From Paraburkholderia bryophila (lineage in GTDB: Bacteria; Pseudomonadota; Gammaproteobacteria; Burkholderiales; Burkholderiaceae), in the NCBI RefSeq assembly GCF_003269035.1, contig NZ_QLTK01000018.1, positions 88,872 to 152,871 on the forward strand: a stretch of DNA of 64,000 bases. The letters are read 5' to 3'. The notes under the pieces were generated by a model. The model did not search any database. It saw nothing but the letters and a program-made list of their open reading frames with translations, and was not told the DNA's origin. Shown one piece after another: positions 17,932-28,004 of this stretch (its first letter is position 1; each line of letters opens with the position of its first letter). A program made the translations under genes and the position numbers.

Positions 17932-18177
17932 ATGAAGAAAGTGTCCCTGGCGATCCTGGTTTCCCTCAGTGCCGTAACGGGCGCGGCGTATGCGCAGGAC
18001 AACGGCGTCATGATGAGCACCGATCCGGCCAAGGCCGCCGACGTCGAACAACGTGCGCAAGATTTGCAAAACCGTCAGCAGGCGATGGAAAGCGCACCGG
18101 CCATGCCGATGAAACATCACAAGATGGCTCCGCATCATCACAAGAAGGCCGCCAAGGCCGACGCCGCCAGTTCGTAA
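17932..18177 (+). CDS. Small exported His/Lys-rich protein
   Basis: The 81-residue product has a signal peptide (MKKVSLAILVSLSAVTGAAYAQ) likely cleaved at AYA-QD. The mature part of about 60 residues is helical and polar, ending in a His/Lys cluster (KHHKMAPHHHKK). GGAGG precedes the ATG by about 6 bases, so expression is well supported. The cluster could bind metals or anionic surfaces, which is inference. It is followed by a strong terminator. Confidence 0.75.
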   Translation: MKKVSLAILVSLSAVTGAAYAQDNGVMMSTDPAKAADVEQRAQDLQNRQQAMESAPAMPMKHHKMAPHHHKKAAKADAASS

Positions 18178-18256
18178 GCGCCGCTTCGCTGCACGCATCC
18201 GCAGCGGGGATTTTTAGCGCACGACAACCGTCACCCGCGGCCTCGCCGCGAAGGTG

Positions 18257-18293
18257 AAAAGCCGAAGCCGGCACCGCCGGCTTCGGCTTTTTT
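18257..18293 (+). terminator. Rho-independent terminator
   Basis: A perfect 12-base-pair stem (18261-18272 with 18276-18287) with a 3-base loop is followed by six T. It ends the transcript of the His/Lys-rich protein gene. Confidence 0.88.
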
Positions 18294-18413
18294 GTTGTCT
18301 AATGGTCCGTCGGCAAAGCCGCGGCGCCTCGCTGACGGTGTGCTAAAGTCGCGCACCGTCCGGCGCCTGGCCGGACTCCCCTAACCCGTGCGCACCCTGG
18401 TGCGGAGGACAGC

Positions 18414-18671
18414 ATGAGCAACATCCAGCTAGATATCGAATGGACCGAAGCAGCATCGAAAAAAATCGAAAAACTGATGCCGCGCGGCGGTCAGGAAGCG
18501 TTTCTGGCGCTGCCGCCCGTCGAATGCCTGCCGATGGAAGGCGACGTGCTGTTTCTCGGCCCGGACGGCAAGCAGCAACCGTTCATCGTCGCGGAACGCC
18601 AGTATCACCATGACGGCGACGCCGACTGGACCATCATCCTGATCCTCGACGTCCCGCAAGCCACGCATTAA
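18414..18671 (+). CDS. Hypothetical cytosolic protein
   Basis: The 85-residue product is acidic, has no signal peptide or membrane segment, and I recognise no family. It reads like a small beta-rich domain (VLFLGPDGKQQPFIVAERQY). GGAGGACAGC precedes the ATG. It sits between a terminator and a convergent ABM-domain gene, so it is probably monocistronic. Confidence 0.68.
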   Translation: MSNIQLDIEWTEAASKKIEKLMPRGGQEAFLALPPVECLPMEGDVLFLGPDGKQQPFIVAERQYHHDGDADWTIILILDVPQATH

Positions 18672-18785
18672 ACCCACGCCGTCAACACCAACGGCGAGCG
18701 CCGCGCGGCCCCGTTTTCCGGACCGCCAGCCGCTCGCCGTTGCTTCTGGCGATCGAACGAATCGTTCGATCGCCCGTTCGACCAC

Positions 18786-19076
18786 TTACGCGATCTTCGA
18801 CACCACGCGAATTTCCGAGTGCTCGACCCAGTCCGCCACGGCTTGCTTGTACGCCGCGATGTGCGCGGATTTGGCATGCGCCGCCAGCGCCGCCTGACTT
18901 TCCCAACGCTCGACGAACACAAACCGGCGCGGCTCCTGCACGTCGCGATGCAGATCGTACTGAAGCGCGCCCTGCTCTTTGCGCGTCGGTCCGACGATCC
19001 CTTCGAGCGCCTGACGCAGTTGCTCTTCATAGCCCGGTTTCGCGACCGAGATTGCGACCACTGCGATTTCCGACAT
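18786..19076 (-). CDS. Antibiotic biosynthesis monooxygenase (ABM) domain protein
   Basis: The 96-residue product is one dimeric alpha-beta barrel domain of the ABM/YgiN type. It carries YEEQLRQALEGIVGPTRKEQGALQYDLH, then FVFVERWESQAALAAHAKSAH (each stretch given here in outline). Such proteins act as cofactor-free oxygenases on quinones or as small sensors. The frame is open much further upstream, but the first family-like methionine is at 19076 (MSEIAVV), preceded by GGAGGTCAGGC, a good RBS. It stands alone on the minus strand. Confidence 0.85.
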   Translation of the reverse strand: MSEIAVVAISVAKPGYEEQLRQALEGIVGPTRKEQGALQYDLHRDVQEPRRFVFVERWESQAALAAHAKSAHIAAYKQAVADWVEHSEIRVVSKIA

Positions 19077-19639
19077 GCCTGACCTCCAATTGACGAAAAG
19101 AAGCAGCAGCATACCCGCCGGGCGTCGATCGTGCAGGCGGGCGCCGCGACCCGAAACGACCGCCGGAACCGTCTCGCGTCTCGCCTGACAAAACCGCCTA
19201 AGCCCGTTCGTGCCGCCCAAAACGTCTGAGCACCGTCCTGGCCTAAATTTTGGCGGGTGCCCATTTACCGCGCTGCTACGCTCGGTTTCATACGGACGAT
19301 TGATTGCGCAACGCGCAAGCTGTCTCCATGCGCGGCGAGCACGCCGACAGAGTCGAGCGGATCGCGCGAAATGCGGGCGCGGCAAGCCCGCCGTAAAACG
19401 TTGTTGCAAGCGGTTTCGCATGGCCATCAGTTCGGCCCCCGCTCTGTGATAACCCGCACATTCATGCAAATTGCAAACTGCTAGACTGGTTTGAATACTC
19501 CGCCGGAGTCCGGCATGGCTGGCATCGCTCTGCGCGTTCCTGGGCTGTATCCGTCCTGCCCTGCCGACGAATGGGCTGTGCATCCGTTGCGCGCCGCAGC
19601 AGTTTGCGCGCCCCGTCACCTGCTTGCCGCGATGTCACC
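19077..19639. other. Intergenic region between the ABM gene and the EAL gene
   Basis: No gene is supported here. A palindrome (TTGCGC-AAC-GCGCAA) lies at 19304-19318 and could be a protein-binding site. No clear -35/-10 pair was seen. Confidence 0.45.
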
Positions 19640-20974
19640 ATGTCCGCTCTCGTGCCCGCCTTTATGCCCGCGTCTATGCCAAGCGTCAGCGAAGTGACTC
19701 TGAGCGGCCTGCTGCCGCATCTGGTCCGGGACGAGTCCGGCTGGACCGCGACGTGGCGTGCCTTGACGCTGCATAGCGTGTTCCAGCCCGTGCTGTCGGT
19801 CACGCATCAGTGCGTGGTGGGTTACGAGGGCTTGCTGCGCGCGTTCGATCCGGTCGGCCTGCCGGTCTCGCCGGAAGTACTGTTCTCCGGCACCCGCTCC
19901 GCCGCCGACGCGCGCGAACTCGACCGCATCGCGCGCTGCCTGCATGTGGCCAATTTCATGGAGCAAGGCATCAGCACCGGCTGGCTGTTTTTGAATACGC
20001 GTCCGCAGGTGTTCGAAACGGGTTGGCCGCAGCGTACTTTTATCGATGAACTGTCGGCGCATTTCGGCCTGCCGCAGGAACGCATCGTGATCGAGGTGCT
20101 GGAGCAACCCGCCGACGACGAATCCGCCGTCGCCAGCATGCTCGCCGCGTCGCAACCACGCGATTTCCTGATCGCGATCGACGACTTCGGCACCGGCTTT
20201 TCGAACTTCGATCGCGTGTGGCGCTTCCGTCCGGACATCGTCAAGCTCGACCGTTCGCTGGTGGCGCGCGCGGGCAAGCGCGAAGGCGACGATTCGATGA
20301 TCAGCCATCTGATCGCGATGCTGCATCAGTCCGGCACGCTGGTGCTGGCCGAAGGCGTCGAGACCGACGAAGAACTGATGATCCTGATGCAGGCCGACGT
20401 CGATTTCGTGCAAGGTTTCTGGCTCGGTCAGCCGAAGGGATCGGTACAGGCGGCCTGCGCCAAAGTACCGGCACTGATCGAGTCGATGTGGACCAAGTTC
20501 GCCGCTTACGAACGCCAGCATGCGGGCCACCAGCGCCTCGGTTTCGAAGGTTTCGCGGAAAGCGTGCTGGCCGCCGTCGATACGTTCAAAACCACCGGCG
20601 ATCTGCGTCAGGCGGCGCAAAAGATCTGGCATCTGAGCGAAGCGCGCCGGGTGTTCGTGACCGACGGTCAGGGCGAGCAAACCCAGCCTTCGGTCACCGC
20701 CGCCTCGGTGCCGCCACCGCCGCTGCGGCTCGCGCCGCTCTATACCGAGACGCGCAGCAACTGGTCGCGGCGCGCCTATTTCAAACACGCGCTCGCCGCG
20801 CCGGGCCGCGTTGCGATGATGGGTCCGCATTATTCGCTGGCTGACGGTCAGGACTGCTATACCGCGGCGATTGCGTTCGAGCGCGACGGCGCGACGCATG
20901 TGCTGTGTGTCGACTTCGTGCCGATCGCGACTCCGGTGGATGTGCGTCATGGCGGGCGCGGCGGTAAGCGGTAG
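19640..20974 (+). CDS. EAL-domain c-di-GMP phosphodiesterase with a C-terminal sensory-like domain
   Basis: The 444-residue product carries an EAL domain at about 45-290. The signature reads EGL (63-65) rather than EAL. The catalytic set is kept: Asn119, Glu152, DDFGTG (Asp181, Asp182), Lys202, Glu238 and Glu241. It should therefore hydrolyse c-di-GMP. The remaining 150 residues resemble the PAS-like tail of YkuI-type proteins (NWSRRAYFKHAL). The frame is open 23 codons further upstream, but those residues are Arg/Ser/Cys-rich and unlike the family. I start at MSALVPAF; 19571 is the alternative. Confidence 0.87.
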   Translation: MSALVPAFMPASMPSVSEVTLSGLLPHLVRDESGWTATWRALTLHSVFQPVLSVTHQCVVGYEGLLRAFDPVGLPVSPEVLFSGTRSAADARELDRIARCLHVANFMEQGISTGWLFLNTRPQVFETGWPQRTFIDELSAHFGLPQERIVIEVLEQPADDESAVASMLAASQPRDFLIAIDDFGTGFSNFDRVWRFRPDIVKLDRSLVARAGKREGDDSMISHLIAMLHQSGTLVLAEGVETDEELMILMQADVDFVQGFWLGQPKGSVQAACAKVPALIESMWTKFAAYERQHAGHQRLGFEGFAESVLAAVDTFKTTGDLRQAAQKIWHLSEARRVFVTDGQGEQTQPSVTAASVPPPPLRLAPLYTETRSNWSRRAYFKHALAAPGRVAMMGPHYSLADGQDCYTAAIAFERDGATHVLCVDFVPIATPVDVRHGGRGGKR

Positions 20975-21075
20975 TCGCGGTAGTTAGTCGCGCTGCCTGG
21001 TCGACCTGAAGCGCGGCGGGTTTGCCCGTCTAGCCGCCCACCGACACGTTAGTCGCGTCACCCAACCCACGCCAA

Positions 21076-21480
21076 TCACTCCTCCACGCGTCCGCGGCCG
21101 GATTTGATCTCGCTGCGTTTCGCCTTGCCGTCGAGGCGCCGCCGATTCGATGCGCGCGTGGGCCGGGTTGCAACCCGCGGCTTGCGCGTCACGCTGACGC
21201 TCTCGATCAACTCATCGAGCCGCGCCAGCGCCGCCGCGCGATTCATATCTTGCGTGCGATGCTCCTGCGCCTTGATGATCACCACGCCGTCGCGCGTGAG
21301 GCGATGATCGGACAGCGCGAGCAGACGCATTTTCAACACCTCCGGCAACGACGAAGCCTGCACGTCGAAACGCAGATGAATGGCGCTCGACACCTTGTTG
21401 ACGTTCTGCCCGCCCGCGCCTTGCGCGCGCACGGCAGTCAACTCGATTTCGTTCGGCGGGATCGGATAGCGGGAAGTCAT
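21076..21480 (-). CDS. arfB: Alternative ribosome-rescue factor ArfB (peptidyl-tRNA hydrolase YaeJ)
   Basis: The 134-residue product has the catalytic GGQ (23-25) in RAQGAGGQNVNKVSSA, and a basic C-terminal tail (RPTRASNRRRLDGKAKRSEIKS). That tail inserts into the empty mRNA channel of stalled ribosomes. ArfB hydrolyses peptidyl-tRNA on non-stop complexes. The absence of release-factor codon-recognition domains separates it from PrfA/PrfB. It stands alone on the minus strand. Confidence 0.94.
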   Translation of the reverse strand: MTSRYPIPPNEIELTAVRAQGAGGQNVNKVSSAIHLRFDVQASSLPEVLKMRLLALSDHRLTRDGVVIIKAQEHRTQDMNRAAALARLDELIESVSVTRKPRVATRPTRASNRRRLDGKAKRSEIKSGRGRVEE

Positions 21481-21645
21481 GAGGCGAGTCTGGGCAAAGA
21501 GACGTCAGTGTACACAGCGAGGCGCGCGGCGCGCAGCCTGTCACGGGCTACGGACTATCGGACACGAGCGCCGATGCGAAAAACTATTTGCGTCGACGCA
21601 CCCGGTTCGCGGATACTGCGCTCTCCGCTTACAGCGTAAATTCAT

Positions 21646-22287
21646 ATGAAACTCCGTCCGGGTTTTGTGCTGGAACTGGTGGTCAATTTTCTGCTGCCGT
21701 GGCTCGTGTACCGGTATTCGCATCCGCAGCTCGGTGAAACCGGCGCGCTGATCGCCTCCGCGGTGCCGCCGATCCTCTGGAGCCTGATCGAACTGGTGCG
21801 CTTCCGGCGCGTCGACGCGCTCAGCGTGATCGTCGTCGCCGGCATCGTGCTGTCGATCGGCGCCATGGCGCTGGGCGGCAGTCCGCGCATGCTGCTGTTG
21901 CGCGAGTCGCTGGTGTCCGGCGCGATCGGCGTGGCGTTTCTGCTCTCTCTGCCAATGCGCCGTCCGCTGATTTTTTACCTCGCGCGCGCCAGTGTCGCGC
22001 GTGAAATGGAAGGCGGCGCCGCGCGCTTCGAAGCGTTGATGCAGGAACGGCCGGGCCTGCCGGCCGCGCTACGCATGATGACGCTGGTGTGGGGCGTCGG
22101 CCTGACCGGCGAAACGGCGCTCAGATCGTGGATGGCGCTGACGTGGCCGATCGAGCGCTTCCTGGTGGTGTCGCCATTCATCGGCTATGGCATTTACGGC
22201 GCGCTAACGGCCTGGACCGTGTGGTACCGCAAGAGCCTGCGCAAACGCAGCGAAGCAGGCGTACCGGCGGACGGCATGACAGGCTGA
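21646..22287 (+). CDS. VC0807-like integral membrane protein
   Basis: The 213-residue product has about five or six hydrophobic helices (for example FVLELVVNFLLPWLVY, then VVAGIVLSIGAMALGG). It fits the VC0807 family, whose function is unknown. Its stop lies immediately before the recD stop on the opposite strand (convergent, no gap). The C-terminus is a short basic tail facing the cytosol by the positive-inside rule. Confidence 0.75.
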   Translation: MKLRPGFVLELVVNFLLPWLVYRYSHPQLGETGALIASAVPPILWSLIELVRFRRVDALSVIVVAGIVLSIGAMALGGSPRMLLLRESLVSGAIGVAFLLSLPMRRPLIFYLARASVAREMEGGAARFEALMQERPGLPAALRMMTLVWGVGLTGETALRSWMALTWPIERFLVVSPFIGYGIYGALTAWTVWYRKSLRKRSEAGVPADGMTG

Positions 22288-24309
22288 TCAGCGCCACGCC
22301 TCCGCGATGCGCGCCGCCAGCCCCGAATCGCGCTGCGTGGGCGTCGCGATCGCTTGCGCCAGCACGGCCCGCGAGCCGATTACCTCGACCCGCTCACGTG
22401 CCCGGGTAATCGCCGTGTACACCAGTTCGCGCGACAACACACGGCTGAATACCGCCGGCAGCATCAATACCGCGTGCTCGAACTCTGAGCCTTGCGACTT
22501 GTGGACCGTGAGCGCGAACGCCGTATCGTGCGGCGGGAGCGCGGCGGGCGACACCGCTCGCAGACCGCCGTCGCCGGTACGGAAATAGACGCGCAACGCA
22601 CCGCCCGCCCCCGGCAATGCAATGCCGATATCGCCGTTGAACAGGCCCAGCGCGTAGTCGTTGCGCGTCACCATCACCGGGCGCCCGGCGAACCAATGCG
22701 CGCCCACGGCCAGCGTCACCCCAGCCGAGCGCCGCACCTGCGCGGCCATGAGCGTATTCACCTGATCGACGCCGCGTGGTCCTGAACGGGTGGCGCACAG
22801 AATCCGGAAACGGTTCAGCGCGTCGAACAGGGGCAGCGGGTCAGGTGTCCCGGCGGCGAGTGCTTTGGCCAGCGCGTCGGCATACGGCGCGAAGCCGGCG
22901 GCGAGCCGTGCGACGGTGCGCTCCGCGAGGGTCGCGTGGGTGTCTTCGTGCAGCGCCGCGGCGCACGCCTCGAGCGGATCGGTGACGAGCACGTCGAGCG
23001 CCGCGCCAGCCGCGCCGTTACGGATCGCCACCGACAGCCGGCCGATCGGCGAATCGAGACCGAAACGGTAGTTGCGCTCGAGCCAGACGACACAATCGGC
23101 GAGCGGATTGCCGGCATGGGAGGCGGACGACGCCCCGTCGTCAAGCGCACCAGTGTCGGCGTGGATGTCGATGTCGGCGAACAACCCACCCGGCTCTTCG
23201 TCGACACCGCGCGAGACGTCGGGCAGCGCCTGCGCGAGCCGTGCCTTGTCGAGTCCCAAAGCATCGGCGACTCGCTGCAAGCCGGGCTGCGTGAACGCCG
23301 GCCGCGCGCTGAGTTCGGCGAACACCGCGCCCGCTTCGACGGCGGCGAGCTGGTCCTTGTCGCCGAGCATCACGAGGCGCGTCCGCGGCGCGATCGCGTC
23401 GAGCAGATGCGCGGCCATGGCGACGTCGATCATCGACGCCTCGTCGATCACGACGACGTCGTACGGCAACGGATTGTCGCGATGATGCCGGAAACGTCCG
23501 CCCGGCCCGGAGCCGAGCAGGCGATGCAACGTGTACGACGTCTGCGGCAAACGCGCGGCCAGCTCGGGGGGCAGCTCGCCGGCGCGCGCGAGCAAGGCTT
23601 CCTGCATGCGTTGCGCGGCCTTGCCGGTGGGCGCCGCGAGGGCGATGCGCAAATCGGCCTGGGCATCGAGCAGACAGGCCAGCACGCCGACCACGGTGGT
23701 GGTCTTGCCGGTGCCGGGGCCGCCGCTGACGATCGTCAGGCGCCCAGACAACGCCATGACGGCCGCGACGCGCTGCCAGTCGACTTCGTCGTCTTTGGGC
23801 CGGCCGAAATAGCGCAGCAGGCGTTGATGAAGCGTTGCTGCATCGGACTGTTCGGAACGCCTTTCCGCAGTAAGGTCACCCACCCCCGCATGCGCCACCA
23901 GCGAGCGTGCCAGGCGCCGCTCGTAATCGTAGTAACGCGCGAGGTACAAACGCCCTTGCCCGTCGATCACCAGCGGCCGCAACGCCGCCGAATTCCGCGA
24001 CCCATCACTCGCCATGCCGCTCGCGAACAACGCCGCGCGCACTTCGGCGCTCGACGCATCGAAACGCCGCGCCAGCACCGCCAGCGGCACGCACACGTGG
24101 CCTTCGTCGGTCGCGCGGCTGGCGGCAAACGCGCCCCGCGCCGCCCATTTCACCGCGTCGGTCGATGCCCCGCCACGCCGTGCCAAGGTGCCGATGCGGC
24201 GCGCAAAACCCTCGGCCAGCGCAACGCTGAAATCGGCCGGCGCGGGCAAACTTACGCCGATGTCGTCGATCTCCGGCGGCGTCGACGCGCTCTGCTCGAT
24301 CGTGCTCAT
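22288..24309 (-). CDS. recD: Exodeoxyribonuclease V subunit alpha, RecD helicase
   Basis: The 673-residue protein is a 5'-to-3' superfamily 1 helicase. The Walker A site GGPGTGKTTT lies near residue 196. Downstream it has VVIDEASMID (motif II) and a UvrD-like C-terminal region ending with FALTVHKSQGSEFEH. RecD is the fast motor of RecBCD. The start ATG overlaps the recB stop as ATGA, so MSTIEQSAST is preferred to the longer open frame. The coupled order recC-recB-recD indicates one transcript. Confidence 0.95.
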   Translation of the reverse strand: MSTIEQSASTPPEIDDIGVSLPAPADFSVALAEGFARRIGTLARRGGASTDAVKWAARGAFAASRATDEGHVCVPLAVLARRFDASSAEVRAALFASGMASDGSRNSAALRPLVIDGQGRLYLARYYDYERRLARSLVAHAGVGDLTAERRSEQSDAATLHQRLLRYFGRPKDDEVDWQRVAAVMALSGRLTIVSGGPGTGKTTTVVGVLACLLDAQADLRIALAAPTGKAAQRMQEALLARAGELPPELAARLPQTSYTLHRLLGSGPGGRFRHHRDNPLPYDVVVIDEASMIDVAMAAHLLDAIAPRTRLVMLGDKDQLAAVEAGAVFAELSARPAFTQPGLQRVADALGLDKARLAQALPDVSRGVDEEPGGLFADIDIHADTGALDDGASSASHAGNPLADCVVWLERNYRFGLDSPIGRLSVAIRNGAAGAALDVLVTDPLEACAAALHEDTHATLAERTVARLAAGFAPYADALAKALAAGTPDPLPLFDALNRFRILCATRSGPRGVDQVNTLMAAQVRRSAGVTLAVGAHWFAGRPVMVTRNDYALGLFNGDIGIALPGAGGALRVYFRTGDGGLRAVSPAALPPHDTAFALTVHKSQGSEFEHAVLMLPAVFSRVLSRELVYTAITRARERVEVIGSRAVLAQAIATPTQRDSGLAARIAEAWR

Positions 24310-27300
24310 GCGCCACCTCCAATCATGGCCGCGTCGAGCAGCGCCACCAGTTCGAATGCGGGCCGGCGCACATGCACGCCGGCCACCGCGTCGGCATCCC
24401 GCCAATCCGGACGCACGCCGCGCACGAACAGATACAGGTAGCCGCCGATATGCGTGTCGTAGGTGTAATTGCGCACCCGCGTCTTCAGATAGCGATGCAA
24501 GGCGACCGTATAAAGCAAAGCCTGCAGGTGATATGCGTGACTCGCCATCGCGGCTTCGAGCGGCGCCGACGCATAGTCGGCCACGGTGTCGCCAAGATGG
24601 TTCGACTTCCAGTCGACGACCCAGAAGCGTCCGTCGTGCTCGACGATCATGTCGATAAATCCTTTGACGAAACCCCGCAGCGCGCCCGGCTCGAGTGCGA
24701 CGTCGGGATAGCCGTGTTCGATCAGCAGTTCGCGCAACGCCGGGAAATCGAGCGACGGCGCGGCGAACAGAAACTCGAGTTCGTTCAACCGCCGTTGCGG
24801 ATTCAACCTGGCGAGCGTCAGGCCCGGCACCAGTTCGGTATGGACGATGTCCGTCAGCAGGTTATGCATCATCGTGGGCAGACGCGCGGCGAGTTCCGGC
24901 ACGGCCGGCGCCGGCCGCTCGCGCAACGCACCACGGATCGCATCCGGCCACGTGCCCGGATCGCTGAAGTCAGCGAGTTCGAACATGCGATGCAGACACT
25001 CGCCCGCCGCCGCGCCGCGCGGAAACGCGAGAATGTCGTCCTCGGCGAAAGGGGGCGTTTGCAGCGCGGGCGCGAGCACGGGCGGCGGCGCGAGTGCATC
25101 CGCGATCTCGTCGTGATCGGGACGCACTTCTTCCGCCGCCGCGTGCATCTCCTCGGCCCTGCTGCCTGCTGCGATCAGTCCGCTGAAGCTCGCCATCCGC
25201 CACTGATCGCGCAACGGCCGGCGGCTGGCGCGCGCCTGCATCCGCGCGCCGCTGTCCTGCAGACTTTCCAGCGGCACGCGGCGCGCCACCTCCGGTAACG
25301 GTTGCAGCGTCACCGCACCGCCCGCCAACGCCTGCCAACTCGCGGCCAGCGCGGCTTCGTCGGGTGGTTCAGCAAGCCAGTCGTCGAAACTGTGCGCGCC
25401 ACCGCCCGCCAGCCAGTTCAGCACGCTGCGGCGCGACTCTTTGGTGGAGCGCGACGACAGGTACGTACCGGCGACCAGATAGCAGCGGTACACCGCGCGC
25501 GTCAGCGCCACATACACGAGCCGCGCGCGTTCGGCCGCCTGCTCGCGCGACGCATAGCGCGATGCGCGTTCGGCCTCTTCGTCGTCGCAACCGTAGTGCA
25601 GTACCGCCGTGCCGTCCTCGTCGTGATACTCGCGGGCGTCGGGCAACCCGGACGACGGCGGATCGCGCAACGCGCCATCGTTCAGGAACGGACAGAACAC
25701 CACGGCATATTCGAGCCCTTTCGATTTGTGCACGGTCACGATCTGCACGAGGTTGCGGTCCGATTCGAGCCGCAGTTGCGCATCTTCTCCGCCGCCCTGC
25801 GTGCGTTGCGCGGCGAGCCAGCGCAAGGTGGGCGCGATCCCCGGTTGGGTCGCGGCGCGTGCCTGCACCAGCTCAGCCAGATGATTCACGTTCGTCAGAC
25901 GACGCTCGCCGTCCGCACCCGCCACCAGCCGCTGCGCGACGCGCAGTTCACGCATCAGCGTGCGCCACATCACCGCGAAGCCGCGTTCGTGCCACAACGT
26001 GCGATAGCGCGAAAAACGCTCGACCCAACCCATCGCGTCCGCGGCATGCGCGGGATCGTCGGCGGGCGCGGGCGAGTCGGCGACCTGCTCGAGACGCCAC
26101 AACGACGTGGCGTCGAGCCCGAGCCAGTCGGTAGCCAGCGCGGCACGCAGACGACGCAGATCGCCGGGCGTATCGACGGCGGCCAGCACGCGCTCGATCT
26201 GCTCGGCGTCGAGCGTGGCGAACACCGAGGCCTGCGCCAGCTCGACACTGCCGACGCCCCACGCCGCCAGCACGCGCTTGATCAGACTGCCCTGCCGGTG
26301 CGTTTGCACCAGCACCGCGATATTGCCCGGCGCGAGCGGCGCGTCGCCGATCGTCACCGCGCCGTGTCGCGCGCCGCGCAACAGGCGCACGATCTCGGCG
26401 GCGCACGCTTCGCTCGCTTCGCGCTGCGCGTCGCGCTTGGTCAGCGCGGCGTCGCCTTGTGGCAACGTCCAGATCCGGAAATCGCCGGCGCTCGCGTCGG
26501 GGTCGACAAACGGCGGCCGGCGCCGTTCGCCCGCACGCACCGGCTGGTAGTCGAGGCCGTCCAGCACGAACGCGCGCGGGTTCGCTTCGAAGAAACGGTT
26601 GCACGCTTCGACGATCGGCGCGGTCGAGCGCTGATTGACCGCCAGCGTGTAACACGCGGATGCCGCCGCGCGTGCCGCCAGATACGTATGCAGATCCGCC
26701 GCACGAAAACTGTAAATGGCCTGCTTCGGATCGCCGACCAGAAACAGCGGACCGGCCGGCGCGAAGATGCGGCTGAAAATCGCGAACTGCAAAGGATCGG
26801 TATCCTGGAACTCGTCGATCAGCGCGGCCGGATAGCGCGCGCGCAAGGCGTCGGCCAGCCACGGATTCGCTTCGAGCGCACGGTACAGGTTGGATAGCAG
26901 ATCGTCGAACGACACCACCCGGCGGGTGCGCTTGCGCGCCACCAGTTCGGCCGGCGCGTAGTCGAGCCAGGTTTCGACCAGCGAAAGCCAGCGTGCGCGT
27001 TGCGCGGCTTCGGCCGCGATCACGGCTGCCGCGAGCGCTTCCGCGTGCTCGAAGAACACGTGTTCGGGCGGTTCGAACTTGACCTTGGTCGCCTTCTTCA
27101 ACGCCGACACGGTGAGCTTCAACGCGGCACGCGGCGGCGGCGCATGGCAGTCGCCTTGCGCAAAATAATCGGTCCACGCAGCGATCGCGGCGCTCACATG
27201 GTCGGGCTTGTGGGTGGTCTTGCTCAACCGGTCTTGCGCGTCGGCAAGCAGGCGGACGATCCCGTCGCGCTCCGCCTGCCAGAGTTCGCCGGCGGCGTCG

Positions 27301-28004
27301 AATCCGGCTTGCGGATCGGCGCTAGCGCCGCTCGCGTCCACCGCGCCCCAACGCAATTGCGCCAGGGGCTTTTTCAGACGCCGCGCGAGTTGCTCGTCGA
27401 GGGATGCGGGACCGGCGCGTCTGGCCACCAGCCACGCGGCGAACGCGGGATGCGCATGCGCAACCGGTTCGACCTGTTCGCGCCAGAAATCGGCGGCCAT
27501 TTCGAAACGTAACGCGGCGTCGTCGGCTTCCATGTCGAACGCGAACGGCATTGCGGCGGCGAACGGCGCCTCCTGCAGCGCGCGCTGACAGAAAGCGTGA
27601 ATGGTGTGAATCGCCGCCTGGTCGAAAGTGCGCAGCGCGCGCCGCACCACCTTCAACGCGGCTCCGCGCTCAATGCCGCTGTCCGGCGCCAGCGTCGTTT
27701 CAAAGAGACGCTGGATAAACGGATCGCCGCCGTCGTCGTCCATTTCGATCGCGCGATGCAGCTCCGCGAGACGGCCGCGAATCCGCTCGTGCAATTCCGC
27801 GGTCGCCGCCTTCGTGAACGTGACGACAAGAATCTGATCCGCGTTCAGGTTCTTTTCGAGTAACAAACGCACGTACAACGCGCAGATGTTCCACGTCTTG
27901 CCGGTGCCCGCCGAGGCCTCGATCTGGTTCACGCCGTCGAGCGAACAGCCGAACACGTCGAGTTCTTCGGCGACCAGCGCATAGCTGTGCACGGCGCCGC
28001 TCAT
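24306..28004 (-). CDS. recB: Exodeoxyribonuclease V subunit beta, RecB helicase-nuclease
   Basis: The 1232-residue protein has Walker A at 29-37 (EASAGTGKT), VVTFTKAATAELHERI, the motif II region LIDEFQDTD, and a C-terminal nuclease with VDWKSN near residue 1130. RecB is the 3'-to-5' motor and the only nuclease of RecBCD, with cutting changed at Chi sites. The ATG at 28004 overlaps the recC stop as ATGA. Codon use matches its neighbours and the length is normal, so it appears intact. Confidence 0.96.
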   Translation of the reverse strand: MSGAVHSYALVAEELDVFGCSLDGVNQIEASAGTGKTWNICALYVRLLLEKNLNADQILVVTFTKAATAELHERIRGRLAELHRAIEMDDDGGDPFIQRLFETTLAPDSGIERGAALKVVRRALRTFDQAAIHTIHAFCQRALQEAPFAAAMPFAFDMEADDAALRFEMAADFWREQVEPVAHAHPAFAAWLVARRAGPASLDEQLARRLKKPLAQLRWGAVDASGASADPQAGFDAAGELWQAERDGIVRLLADAQDRLSKTTHKPDHVSAAIAAWTDYFAQGDCHAPPPRAALKLTVSALKKATKVKFEPPEHVFFEHAEALAAAVIAAEAAQRARWLSLVETWLDYAPAELVARKRTRRVVSFDDLLSNLYRALEANPWLADALRARYPAALIDEFQDTDPLQFAIFSRIFAPAGPLFLVGDPKQAIYSFRAADLHTYLAARAAASACYTLAVNQRSTAPIVEACNRFFEANPRAFVLDGLDYQPVRAGERRRPPFVDPDASAGDFRIWTLPQGDAALTKRDAQREASEACAAEIVRLLRGARHGAVTIGDAPLAPGNIAVLVQTHRQGSLIKRVLAAWGVGSVELAQASVFATLDAEQIERVLAAVDTPGDLRRLRAALATDWLGLDATSLWRLEQVADSPAPADDPAHAADAMGWVERFSRYRTLWHERGFAVMWRTLMRELRVAQRLVAGADGERRLTNVNHLAELVQARAATQPGIAPTLRWLAAQRTQGGGEDAQLRLESDRNLVQIVTVHKSKGLEYAVVFCPFLNDGALRDPPSSGLPDAREYHDEDGTAVLHYGCDDEEAERASRYASREQAAERARLVYVALTRAVYRCYLVAGTYLSSRSTKESRRSVLNWLAGGGAHSFDDWLAEPPDEAALAASWQALAGGAVTLQPLPEVARRVPLESLQDSGARMQARASRRPLRDQWRMASFSGLIAAGSRAEEMHAAAEEVRPDHDEIADALAPPPVLAPALQTPPFAEDDILAFPRGAAAGECLHRMFELADFSDPGTWPDAIRGALRERPAPAVPELAARLPTMMHNLLTDIVHTELVPGLTLARLNPQRRLNELEFLFAAPSLDFPALRELLIEHGYPDVALEPGALRGFVKGFIDMIVEHDGRFWVVDWKSNHLGDTVADYASAPLEAAMASHAYHLQALLYTVALHRYLKTRVRNYTYDTHIGGYLYLFVRGVRPDWRDADAVAGVHVRRPAFELVALLDAAMIGGGA

